5,475 nt of DNA from Bacteroidales bacterium (GTDB taxonomy: Bacteria > Bacteroidota > Bacteroidia > Bacteroidales > UBA12077): NCBI GenBank assembly GCA_030600865.1, contig JAUVUS010000198.1, positions 1-5,475 of the forward strand, in the 5' to 3' direction. Of this stretch, positions 1 to 5,475 are shown piece after piece; within the stretch, counting starts at the first letter, position 1, and the number at the start of each line of letters is the position of its first letter. Made by a program: the position numbers and the translations under genes. The notes beneath the pieces were generated by a model, which saw only the letters and a list, made by a program, of their open reading frames with translations, made no database searches and was not told the origin of the DNA.

Positions 1-920
1 AATGCTTGTCGTTTAATAATTTTTATGATTGGGTCGTTTTTATGAGTTATATCTGTAATAACTGATAAAGCAAAGTCCGGAAGTCTTGTTGAAGGATCTT
101 GCTCCATATACAAAAGTTCTGCATTCAATTTCTGGTCTTTTATATTAAATTCTGCTTCCTGATCACTTTTTTCAATAAAAGCATTTATTATTAAGCTGTC
201 AGGGACATATCGATTTAAAGGCTCGTCGATCAAAGGAAATTGATACTCAGTATTCCCAAACCAATAGTTAACAGAAACTATGGTTGTATTTTCTGCAGTA
301 ATTTGTTTTAACCTGTTTACAAACATTTCCATTATCTTATCAGCTACTTCAGAATAGCTTCCTATTTCTATTAAAATTTTTCCATCTTTTGCAGCTTTAT
401 ATGAATATGACTTAAGTCTTTTCGTGGAAGATTCAAACTGAAATCTTTCGGCAAAAAAAGCTTTTGATTTTAAAATTCTGTTCAAATGATTAATTCTTTC
501 ATCTCCAAATGCAGAGAAATCCAATCCCCAGTCTGGAGTATATGTTGTGTTAACAACAATATTATCTTCAATAATATATAAGTCATGAAAGCTTGAATCA
601 AGTCCCAGAGATTTTAGTTGTTTGTTAAGGTTTTCTCCTCTAAGATCGACATGTGTTTTATTAGTGAGATCTTCTAGTGCTTCTTTTTGAGCATCATAGA
701 ATGATTTCTCAAAAGTTTTTAAAGCAGATGTCTGAAAATCACTAAGTCCTATTATTTCGTTTCTGATCTTTTCTCTAAGATCATTTTCACTCTTTATTTG
801 GATGTTAATAGTATCCTGAACTGTAATAATTGCCAGTATAATATTAAGTAAAAGTACAGTAAAGGTTACCTTAAAAAACAGCAACCTGTAAATCGACTTT
901 CTTTTTGAACTTTTGTCCAT
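1..920 (-). CDS. Membrane-anchored sensor-like protein, N-terminal part (runs off the left edge)
   Basis: The minus-strand frame is open from an ATG at 920-918 to the window edge, giving 306 residues without a stop. This ATG is the first one after an in-frame stop at 986-984. The N-terminus has a short basic stretch (KSSKRKS) followed by one strongly hydrophobic segment at about residues 12-34, which fits a signal anchor. The next ~270 residues are polar and contain no second membrane segment, so they probably lie outside the cytoplasm. Residues ~112-140 (LYIIEDNIVVNTTYTPDWG and following) and ~170-190 (SYSYKAAKDGKILIEIGSY) resemble the beta-strand pattern of Cache-type ligand-binding sensor domains. 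Proteins with this layout usually continue into a second membrane helix and then a histidine kinase, SpoIIE-type phosphatase, diguanylate cyclase or chemotaxis output module. That part is not visible here. The coding frame and anchor are clear from the sequence; the sensor role is inference. Confidence 0.8.
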   Translation of the reverse strand, partial: MDKSSKRKSIYRLLFFKVTFTVLLLNIILAIITVQDTINIQIKSENDLREKIRNEIIGLSDFQTSALKTFEKSFYDAQKEALEDLTNKTHVDLRGENLNKQLKSLGLDSSFHDLYIIEDNIVVNTTYTPDWGLDFSAFGDERINHLNRILKSKAFFAERFQFESSTKRLKSYSYKAAKDGKILIEIGSYSEVADKIMEMFVNRLKQITAENTTIVSVNYWFGNTEYQFPLIDEPLNRYVPDSLIINAFIEKSDQEAEFNIKDQKLNAELLYMEQDPSTRLPDFALSVITDITHKNDPIIKIIKRQA

Positions 921-1119
921 AGTTGAAAATATTAAATTAAAAACGTTGGTTAAGTTAATAAAAAAGAAATTACTTGTAAAGATTTAAGCATTTTTTTACA
1001 TGACTTTATCGTTTTTGATGACCTTATTATTTATATTAATAGTTAAAAATATATTCATCAGACCATGAAAATCCTTTAAATTATTTAATTTCGCAGCATA
1101 ATAAATTTAAACTTTAATT
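921..1119. other. Divergent intergenic spacer between sensor gene and membrane-protein gene
   Basis: This 199-bp, very AT-rich spacer separates two divergently transcribed genes and should hold both promoters. No clean copy of the Bacteroidota promoter pattern (TTG, then TAnnTTTG about 17-23 bp on) is visible in either direction. A near match to the -7 element lies at 1086-1093 and is listed separately. A 6-bp inverted pair, TGATGA (1016-1021) and TCATCA (1055-1060), is separated by 33 nt and is too short and distant to interpret. No small gene or RNA is evident. Confidence 0.5.
1086..1093 (+). promoter_or_regulatory. Possible -7 promoter element for the membrane-protein gene
   Basis: TAATTTCG matches the Bacteroidota -7 consensus TAnnTTTG at all but one position and lies 26 bp before the ATG at 1120, which would give a leader of roughly 20 nt. 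No TTG or TTTG partner is present at the expected -33 position. In DNA this AT-rich such a match can arise by chance, so this is a weak suggestion. Confidence 0.2.
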
Positions 1120-1980
1120 ATGATTGATATAAAACAACACAGCTTATATAAGCCAATGGAAGTTGACTCGGTATTATCAAATATTTTTAATATTTATTTT
1201 AAGAAATTTGGTGTATTATTCATTTACAGTTTTGTAGCTGCTTTTATTATTCAGATGACTTTTTATAAAATAGGTTTTTTAGAATTGACCAAATTAACAG
1301 ATCCTGAAGATTTGATAAAAATGATTTTTGAGATGAGAAAAGAAATTTTAATTGGATCTATTATATATTTTATGATTTATGGTTCACTAATCAGTTTCCT
1401 GGTTAATTACTTAATAAAAAGCGACATAGATCCGAAGGTTCATATTGGGGATATTTTGGGAGAATCAGTTAGAAAATATTCAATCCATATGATTTTCTTT
1501 TTGATTTTATCTGTTCTTATCCTCATTGCGGGAATTTTTATAGGCGTAATTGCTTTAATTATAGGATCATTTCTTGCAATGATTTATTTAGGAACTGTAC
1601 TTACAACAGGAGGGACTATAATTGTTGTTGAAGAAAAAAATGCAATTGATACTATTGGCAGAACTTTTATTTTAGCGCATAAAAATTTTTGGTCGGCATT
1701 GGGTTCTGTTGTATTATTTGTGCTTATTATGTTATTAATATCAATTGTAATAAGTGCAATTATTTCCATTCCATTCGTAATTATGTTTTTTGATAATTGG
1801 CATGAAACTGGCAGTATAAGAGATTTATTTAATACGCAAATATATGATATAGGTATATGGTCTATGGTTTTAAATTCGCTGGTTTCCGCTGTTACTTACC
1901 CTCTTTATGCAATCCTTTCTGTAGTTTTATATTTTAAGTTAAAATATACTGAGGATCGAAAAACACTTTCTGTACAATAA
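1120..1980 (+). CDS. Hypothetical multi-pass inner-membrane protein
   Basis: This 286-residue protein is dominated by hydrophobic segments, at about residues 30-50, 76-99, 122-145, 147-170, 192-224 and 246-273, which suggests six membrane helices. The N-terminal ~28 residues and the C-terminal ~13 are polar. Loops carry charged stretches such as DPEDLIKMIFEMRKE (61-75). The segment after helix 4 (VVEEKNAIDTIGRTFILAHKNFW, roughly 169-191) resembles the amphipathic loop in DUF975-type and glycerophosphodiesterase-membrane-domain-like proteins, where a helix with a conserved Arg/Ser region precedes a membrane span. That resemblance is from memory of the pattern and is not a firm family assignment. 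No catalytic or transport motif is visible. There is no clear Shine-Dalgarno before the ATG, which is usual for this kind of genome. The gene appears monocistronic, with a terminator 23 bp after its stop. Function unknown. Confidence 0.88.
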   Translation: MIDIKQHSLYKPMEVDSVLSNIFNIYFKKFGVLFIYSFVAAFIIQMTFYKIGFLELTKLTDPEDLIKMIFEMRKEILIGSIIYFMIYGSLISFLVNYLIKSDIDPKVHIGDILGESVRKYSIHMIFFLILSVLILIAGIFIGVIALIIGSFLAMIYLGTVLTTGGTIIVVEEKNAIDTIGRTFILAHKNFWSALGSVVLFVLIMLLISIVISAIISIPFVIMFFDNWHETGSIRDLFNTQIYDIGIWSMVLNSLVSAVTYPLYAILSVVLYFKLKYTEDRKTLSVQ

Positions 1981-2003
1981 AAAACAAAATAAAAAATATT
2001 GTT

Positions 2004-2027
2004 AAAAGCCCTATTACAGGGCTTTTT
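2004..2027 (+). terminator. Intrinsic terminator of the membrane-protein gene
   Basis: AAAAGCCCT (2004-2012) and AGGGCTTTT (2018-2026) form a perfect 9-bp stem around a 5-nt loop (ATTAC), and the stem's 3' side runs into a T-tract. It begins 23 bp after the stop codon at 1978-1980. The A-tract on the 5' side means it could also work on the minus strand, but no minus-strand gene ends here. Confidence 0.88.
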
Positions 2028-2151
2028 GTATTTGGTGTCTTAATCGAATAGAGTTTTTTTTAAAAATTCACGCAACCATTTTTTATTTATTACCATCTAT
2101 AGTTTGTTGCATTAATTAAATTTTGTTTCAATACCCTAACCTAAATAATGA

Positions 2152-2213
2152 TACTGCTAAATTATGCAGTAATTTTCAAAGATGTGGCGGTGTTTAAAAG
2201 CACCGCTTTTTTT
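2152..2213 (+). ncRNA. Candidate small RNA or leader 3' end (two hairpins, second a terminator)
   Basis: Two hairpins lie in tandem between the terminator of the preceding gene and yaaA. The first is TACTGC (2152-2157) pairing with GCAGTA (2166-2171) around an 8-nt loop. The second is the terminator stem at 2187-2206. No open frame needs this second terminator, since the upstream gene already ended at 2004-2027, so it may end a short independent transcript starting somewhere in about 2030-2130. It could instead attenuate transcription into yaaA or act as a backup terminator. The 5' end is undefined and no clean promoter is visible. It resembles no RNA family I can name. Confidence 0.3.
2187..2213 (+). 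terminator. Second intrinsic terminator, upstream of yaaA
   Basis: GCGGTG (2187-2192) and CACCGC (2201-2206) form a perfect 6-bp GC-rich stem around an 8-nt loop, followed by seven T residues (2207-2213). This is a textbook plus-strand terminator and is strikingly GC-rich for its surroundings. It ends 65 bp before the yaaA start, so transcription of yaaA presumably starts after it, or is controlled by it. Confidence 0.82.
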
Positions 2214-2262
2214 ATGAACATAACTCACTTCCTAATGTTTAAAACAGAAAGACTATTTTAAT

Positions 2263-2277
2263 AATAAATAATTTATT
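2263..2277. repeat. 15-nt AT palindrome (7-1-7) abutting the yaaA start
   Basis: AATAAAT (2263-2269) and ATTTATT (2271-2277) form a perfect inverted repeat around a single A and end one base before the ATG. The 7-1-7 geometry is that of Fur/PerR-family operators, but only the inner A, A, T of each half matches those consensus boxes. In such AT-rich DNA a chance origin is likely. Confidence 0.3.
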
Positions 2278-2278
2278 T

Positions 2279-3043
2279 ATGATTACAATAATATCTCCTG
2301 CAAAAACTTTGGATTTTAAATCTTTGGTTCAGACACAGAAGTTTTCAATGCCTGATTTTATCGAAGATTCTAAAATATTAGTTAAAGAGTTAAGAAAGTT
2401 AAACCCAAAAGATATTGTTAACGTAATGAAAGTTAATGATGAAATTGCGAATCTTAATTTTGAGAGAAATTTATCATGGAAAACACCGTTTTCAATTGAT
2501 AATGCAAAGCAATCATTATTAACGTTTAAAGGACAAGTTTATGTTGGCTTAGATGCAAAAACTTTATCAGAAGATGATTTATTATTTGCACAAAATAATT
2601 TAAGAATATTATCAGGATTATATGGAATTTTACGTCCATTGGATTTAATGCAAGCTTATCGCCTTGAAATGGGGATTCCCTTAAAAAATCCCAAAGGCAG
2701 AAATTTATATGAATTTTGGGGAACAAAAATTACAGATGTTATAAACAAAGAACTCTCAGACCATAAACATAAAGTCTTAATTAATTTGGCATCGAATGAA
2801 TATTACAAAGTAGTTAAATTTAAATTGATTAAAGCTGATATAATTACACCTGTTTTCAAAGAGGATAAAGGAAATGAATATAAAGTAGTAACTGTTTATG
2901 CAAAAACTGCACGTGGATTAATGAGCAGATTTATAATTCAGAACAGGATTGAAGATCCTGAAGAAATAAAAGCTTTTGATTCGGGTGGCTATCTGTTTAA
3001 CCATGATTTGTCTACTGAAAAAGAATGGGTCTTTACAAGATAA
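2279..3043 (+). CDS. yaaA: Peroxide stress protein YaaA (UPF0246/DUF328 family)
   Basis: The 254-residue product matches the YaaA family along its whole length and is close to the ~258 residues of the E. coli protein. Family hallmarks are the N-terminal ISPAKTLDF (5-13), the central LSGLYGILRPLDLMQAYRLE (111-130) followed by MGIPL, NLYEFWG (142-148), NLASNEYYKVV (169-179), and the C-terminal YAKTARGLMSRFIIQNR (207-223). In E. coli, YaaA is a cytoplasmic protein induced by hydrogen peroxide through OxyR; it limits free intracellular iron and so protects DNA and proteins from Fenton damage. Its fold includes a helix-hairpin-helix-like DNA-binding element. The ATG at 2279 is right for the conserved N-terminus (MITIISPAKT). 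There is no Shine-Dalgarno. The gene stands alone, bounded by a terminator upstream and a convergent operon downstream. A 15-nt AT palindrome directly before the start could be a regulatory site. Confidence 0.97.
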   Translation: MITIISPAKTLDFKSLVQTQKFSMPDFIEDSKILVKELRKLNPKDIVNVMKVNDEIANLNFERNLSWKTPFSIDNAKQSLLTFKGQVYVGLDAKTLSEDDLLFAQNNLRILSGLYGILRPLDLMQAYRLEMGIPLKNPKGRNLYEFWGTKITDVINKELSDHKHKVLINLASNEYYKVVKFKLIKADIITPVFKEDKGNEYKVVTVYAKTARGLMSRFIIQNRIEDPEEIKAFDSGGYLFNHDLSTEKEWVFTR

Positions 3044-3069
3044 AAAAGAGGAGAACTGAAGCTATCCTC
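3042..3069 (-). terminator. Intrinsic terminator of the minus-strand transporter operon
   Basis: Read on the minus strand, GAGGA (3069-3065) pairs with TCCTC (3052-3048) around a 12-nt loop and is followed by six T residues (3047-3042). It starts about 20 bp after the permease stop at 3091-3089. The T-tract overlaps the last two bases of the yaaA stop codon. On the plus strand the same hairpin is followed by mixed sequence, so it is a poor terminator for yaaA. The 5-bp stem is modest. Confidence 0.6.
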
Positions 3070-3088
3070 AAATCTAACTAAAATATGT

Positions 3089-4309
3089 TTACTCATGTCG
3101 CAAGGCATTTATCGGATCTAGCTTTGCTGCCTTACGAGCAGGATACCACCCAAAGAACACCCCTATTATTGAAGCAAAAAAGAATGCTAGTAATATTGAA
3201 TTAAGTGTTATAACTACCGGCCAATTCATAAAATGAGATACAGAATATGCAGAACATATTCCAAGAAGAATCCCAATAATTCCTCCTGCAATACTCATAA
3301 ATATTGATTCTATTAGAAACTGCCATAAAATGTCATTTTCTCGTCCTCCTACGGCAGATCTTAAGCCAATTTCGCGTGTTCGTTCTGTTACTGAAACATA
3401 CATAATGTTCATAATCCCAATTCCACCCACAAGTAAAGAAATGCTTGCTATTGCTGCTAACAAAGCAGTCATTACCTGGCTTGTTGAAGAAAGCATACTC
3501 ATTATTTCTTCCTGTGTTCGTATGGTAAAATCATTTTCTTCAGAACCTGTTAATTTGTGAGCTTTACGTAATGATTCTTCAATTTCTGTTACAGCTTGTT
3601 CAGATGCTTCTTCGCTTATAGCTGACGTATAAATTTGGTGAATAGAAGTTATTGCTAAGATTCTTTTTTGTACTGTAGTATATGGAGCAATAATAACATC
3701 ATCCTGATCCGATCCAAATGTACTTTGTCCTTTCGATTCCAAAACGCCAATTATTTCAAATGGAATTTTATTGAATCTTATTTTTTCTCCTATCGGATCA
3801 GAATTTTCACCAAAAACATTCTCTTTTACGGTTTCTCCTATTAAACATACTTTTGATGAGCGACGAATTTCATCAAAAGTGAATGAACGACCACTGCCAA
3901 TTTTTTGATTTGTAATTTCGAAATAATACTCGTTGGTTCCTCTTAAACTAGTGGGCCAATTGCTTGAACCGGATATAACTTGTCCATTTGATTGTAGTAT
4001 TGGAGTTACAGATTTTATAGAAGGGCATTCATCTAATATTTTTTCGCAATCACCAACAGTTAACTTTTTTGAATCGCCAGAACCTAAATTTACGCCACTT
4101 CTGCGATCACTACTTGGAAAAACCATAATAAGATTAGAACCCATATTTGAAATATTTTTTTCAATGCTGATTTTGGAACCTTCTCCAATGGCAAGCATAG
4201 CAATAACCGAGGCAACTCCAATAATTATTCCCAGCATCGTAAGTAACGAACGAAGCTTATTTCGAAGTAATGAATTAACAGCTAATTTTATGAGATTTAT
4301 TATATTCAT
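3089..4309 (-). CDS. MacB/FtsX-type ABC transporter permease
   Basis: This 406-residue inner-membrane protein has the standard MacB permease layout. One membrane helix at about 20-43 (RSLLTMLGIIIGVASVIAML) comes first, then a large periplasmic MacB-PCD-type domain (about 44-280), then three helices at about 282-306, 329-356 and 366-388. Family signatures are NLIKLAVNSLLRNKLRSLLT near the N-terminus, TERTREIGLRSAVGGR (308-323) after helix 2, and GWYPARKAAKLDPINALRHE (387-406) at the very C-terminus. Such permeases do not carry substrate through the membrane; they transmit ATP-driven movements to the periplasm, pushing substrates from there through a MacA-type adaptor and a TolC-type channel. 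Its ATG overlaps the stop of the upstream ATPase gene (ATGA, 4309-4306), which implies translational coupling. Substrates in this family include macrolides, peptides, lipoproteins and siderophores; none can be chosen here. It is the last gene of the operon. Confidence 0.95.
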   Translation of the reverse strand: MNIINLIKLAVNSLLRNKLRSLLTMLGIIIGVASVIAMLAIGEGSKISIEKNISNMGSNLIMVFPSSDRRSGVNLGSGDSKKLTVGDCEKILDECPSIKSVTPILQSNGQVISGSSNWPTSLRGTNEYYFEITNQKIGSGRSFTFDEIRRSSKVCLIGETVKENVFGENSDPIGEKIRFNKIPFEIIGVLESKGQSTFGSDQDDVIIAPYTTVQKRILAITSIHQIYTSAISEEASEQAVTEIEESLRKAHKLTGSEENDFTIRTQEEIMSMLSSTSQVMTALLAAIASISLLVGGIGIMNIMYVSVTERTREIGLRSAVGGRENDILWQFLIESIFMSIAGGIIGILLGICSAYSVSHFMNWPVVITLNSILLAFFFASIIGVFFGWYPARKAAKLDPINALRHE

Positions 4310-5082
4310 TTTCTTAGACCAATGTTTAATTCTATAATATCATCATTTTCTGATGGTAAATTTCTCAGAGCTTCGGAAGCACTTTTAGGTTCTTTAATTC
4401 GCTGATCTTTAACAATTCGACCATCTCTAAAAACAATGTTTCGTTTTGTAAATTGGGCTATATCTTGCTCGTGAGTAACCACAACGATTGTTTTTCCTTG
4501 CTCATTTAATTCCTGAAAAAGCGACATGATTTCAAAACTGGTTCTGGTATCCAGATTTCCTGTTGGTTCGTCAGCTAAAATTAAAACAGGATTATTTACA
4601 AGAGAACGGGCTATTGCAACTCTTTGCTGTTGACCACCGGATAATTGATTGGGCATATGAAATTTTCGATTTGATAAGCTAACAGCTTCTAAAGAATTTA
4701 AAGCCCGTTCTCTTCGCTCTTTTGAATTAACACTATTGTTATAAAGCAAGGGTAATTCGACATTTTCAAGAGCTGTGGTTTTTGCAAGTAGATTGTATGA
4801 TTGAAATACAAACCCTACTTTTCGGTTTCTGATATATGCTAATTGATTTTTATTTAGTTTATTTATTAATTCACTGTCAAAATGATAATTACCTGTTGTA
4901 GGTTTGTCTAAACAACCCAGAATATTAAGTAAAGTAGATTTTCCTGACCCGCTTGCACCCATTATAGCCGTAAATTCTCCTTCATTTATATCCATATCAA
5001 CATTTCTTAATGCTCGCACCGTTATGTCGCCTACATAATAATCTTTATCAATTGATTGGAGTGATATGATACTTTTACTCAT
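4306..5082 (-). CDS. MacB/LolD-type ABC transporter ATP-binding protein
   Basis: This 258-residue cytoplasmic ATPase shows every motif of an active ABC domain: Walker A GASGSGKST (42-50), Q-loop glutamine 94 (VFQSYNLL), signature LSGGQQQRVAIARS (147-160), Walker B LILADEP (167-173) with catalytic Glu172, D-loop NLD (176-178), and switch His204 (VVTHEQ). The sequence LNILGCLDKPTTG after Walker A and the Q-loop context are typical of the MacB/LolD/FtsE-like group. It should dimerise and power the permease encoded next, with which it overlaps by 4 bp. In E. coli MacB the ATPase and permease are one polypeptide; here they are separate genes, a common arrangement in Bacteroidota and Gram-positive bacteria. 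The C-terminal ~30 residues (from about 229) form a polar, partly acidic tail beyond the usual domain end. The start lies 13 bp after the stop of the adaptor gene. Confidence 0.96.
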   Translation of the reverse strand: MSKSIISLQSIDKDYYVGDITVRALRNVDMDINEGEFTAIMGASGSGKSTLLNILGCLDKPTTGNYHFDSELINKLNKNQLAYIRNRKVGFVFQSYNLLAKTTALENVELPLLYNNSVNSKERRERALNSLEAVSLSNRKFHMPNQLSGGQQQRVAIARSLVNNPVLILADEPTGNLDTRTSFEIMSLFQELNEQGKTIVVVTHEQDIAQFTKRNIVFRDGRIVKDQRIKEPKSASEALRNLPSENDDIIELNIGLRK

Positions 5083-5095
5083 GGTTATTGTTATA

Positions 5096-5475
5096 TTATC
5101 TTCTACCAGGTCTGCTTGGCATAAATGGACTTTTTTGATTCTCAGATTCTTTTTTCTTTTCTGTTATTTCACTACTGATAACTTCATCTCCTTCCTCCAA
5201 ACCTTCTAATAAAACAACATAAGTATCATCGGAAAGACCTGTTTTAATTCTTGCAGGTCTAATGAAATCTTCGGTCTTAACCCAAACCATAGATTCTCCT
5301 TTGGGTAAATCTTTGGAAACCATACCTTGCATTCCTCTGGTGTTTCTAGATCCTGTACCAGTTGGCGTATTGGAACGATTGCCACTTTTCATTTGTGCCA
5401 TCATTTTATTCCGTATTTCCATCATAACTTCTTGTGATGGAGAATATCTAAGAGCTTTGCTTTGTATTTTTAAAA
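5096..5475 (-). CDS. MacA/RND-type periplasmic adaptor subunit, C-terminal end (5' end beyond the right edge)
   Basis: The minus-strand frame is open from the window edge to a TAA at 5098-5096, giving 125 visible residues. The Met codons at 5425-5420 are internal: the frame continues upstream as LKIQSKALRYSPSQEV, which matches the 'N/SxALR(F/Y)xP' strand of membrane-fusion adaptors. Next comes a flexible Met/Gly/Ser/Arg-rich linker, then VWVKTEDFIRPARIKTGLSDDTYVVLLEGLEEGDEVI, the conserved membrane-proximal beta domain of MacA/AcrA-like (HlyD family) proteins. The end is a charged, Lys/Glu-rich then Pro/Arg-rich tail. Adaptors of this type sit in the periplasm and join the inner-membrane MacB-type pump to an outer-membrane channel. 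The ATPase gene begins 13 bp downstream, so the three genes form an operon. The N-terminal anchor, lipoyl and hairpin domains lie outside the window. Confidence 0.92.
   Translation of the reverse strand, partial: LKIQSKALRYSPSQEVMMEIRNKMMAQMKSGNRSNTPTGTGSRNTRGMQGMVSKDLPKGESMVWVKTEDFIRPARIKTGLSDDTYVVLLEGLEEGDEVISSEITEKKKESENQKSPFMPSRPGRR

Larger units (their letters stand above)
1981..2278. other. Gene-free region with two terminators upstream of yaaA
   Basis: This 298-bp stretch has no convincing coding sequence. It contains the terminator of the upstream membrane-protein gene (2004-2027), a possible small structured RNA ending in a second terminator (2152-2213), and a 65-bp AT-rich segment directly before yaaA with a 15-nt palindrome at 2263-2277. 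The yaaA promoter should lie in the final part. The only candidate I see there is TATTTTAA near 2254-2261, a poor match to the Bacteroidota -7 element. Confidence 0.6.

Noticed and set aside
1016..1060. Inverted pair TGATGA / TCATCA in the divergent spacer
   Set aside because: Six-base arms 33 nt apart in AT-rich DNA are expected by chance and match no operator I recognise.
1584..1769. Minus-strand open frame of 61 codons
   Set aside because: It lies wholly inside the membrane-protein gene on the opposite strand and looks like a shadow of its hydrophobic codons.
2072..2110. Inverted repeat GCAAC / GTTGC
   Set aside because: The stem is only 5 bp with a 29-nt loop and cannot be distinguished from chance.
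2148..2261. A 37-codon plus-strand open frame before yaaA
   Set aside because: It runs straight through the terminator hairpin and T-tract at 2187-2213, lacks a ribosome-binding site and shows no protein-like pattern.
2526..2726. Minus-strand open frame of 66 codons
   Set aside because: It lies inside yaaA, whose conserved central motif is encoded on the other strand at the same place.
3330..3560. Plus-strand open frame of 76 codons
   Set aside because: It is antisense to the conserved FtsX helix region of the permease gene and has no features of its own.
3933..4337. Plus-strand open frame of 134 codons
   Set aside because: It is antisense to the permease N-terminus and the permease/ATPase overlap; both minus-strand genes have clear family motifs there.
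5096..5425. A 109-residue protein starting at the ATG at 5425
   Set aside because: The frame stays open upstream to the window edge and encodes a conserved adaptor strand there (KALRYSP), so this ATG is internal to a longer, truncated gene.

Overview
The window is AT-rich chromosomal DNA. Most start codons lack a clear Shine-Dalgarno sequence and short intrinsic terminators close the genes. Together with the protein flavour (a split MacA/MacB-type transporter, long extracytoplasmic sensor domains), this suggests a member of the Bacteroidota. The phylum is an inference from sequence style and protein resemblance; no marker gene is present and a genus cannot be named.

Layout from left to right: (1) the N-terminal 306 codons of a membrane-anchored sensor-like protein on the minus strand, running off the left edge; (2) a divergent 199-bp spacer; (3) a plus-strand gene for a 286-residue hydrophobic membrane protein of unknown function, closed by a clean intrinsic terminator; (4) a 298-bp gene-free stretch that holds this terminator, a second strong terminator hairpin, and an upstream hairpin that together could be a small RNA or leader; (5) yaaA on the plus strand, a peroxide-stress protein and the best identified gene here; (6) a convergent minus-strand operon encoding, in transcription order, the C-terminal end of a MacA/RND-type periplasmic adaptor (5' end beyond the right edge), a MacB/LolD-type ABC ATPase, and a MacB/FtsX-type permease. 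The last two overlap by 4 bp (ATGA), and a terminator on the minus strand lies against the yaaA stop codon.

The three transporter genes form one machine: ATPase and permease make the inner-membrane pump, and the adaptor should link it to an outer-membrane TolC-like channel. That channel is not in the window and may lie upstream, past the right edge. The substrate cannot be read from the sequence. The sensor, the membrane protein and yaaA show no obvious functional link to the transporter or to each other. I see no mobile element, CRISPR array, tRNA or rRNA, and no convincing evidence of a wholly new system. The least explained pieces are the inter-terminator region before yaaA, the orphan membrane protein and the sensor whose output domain lies outside the window.
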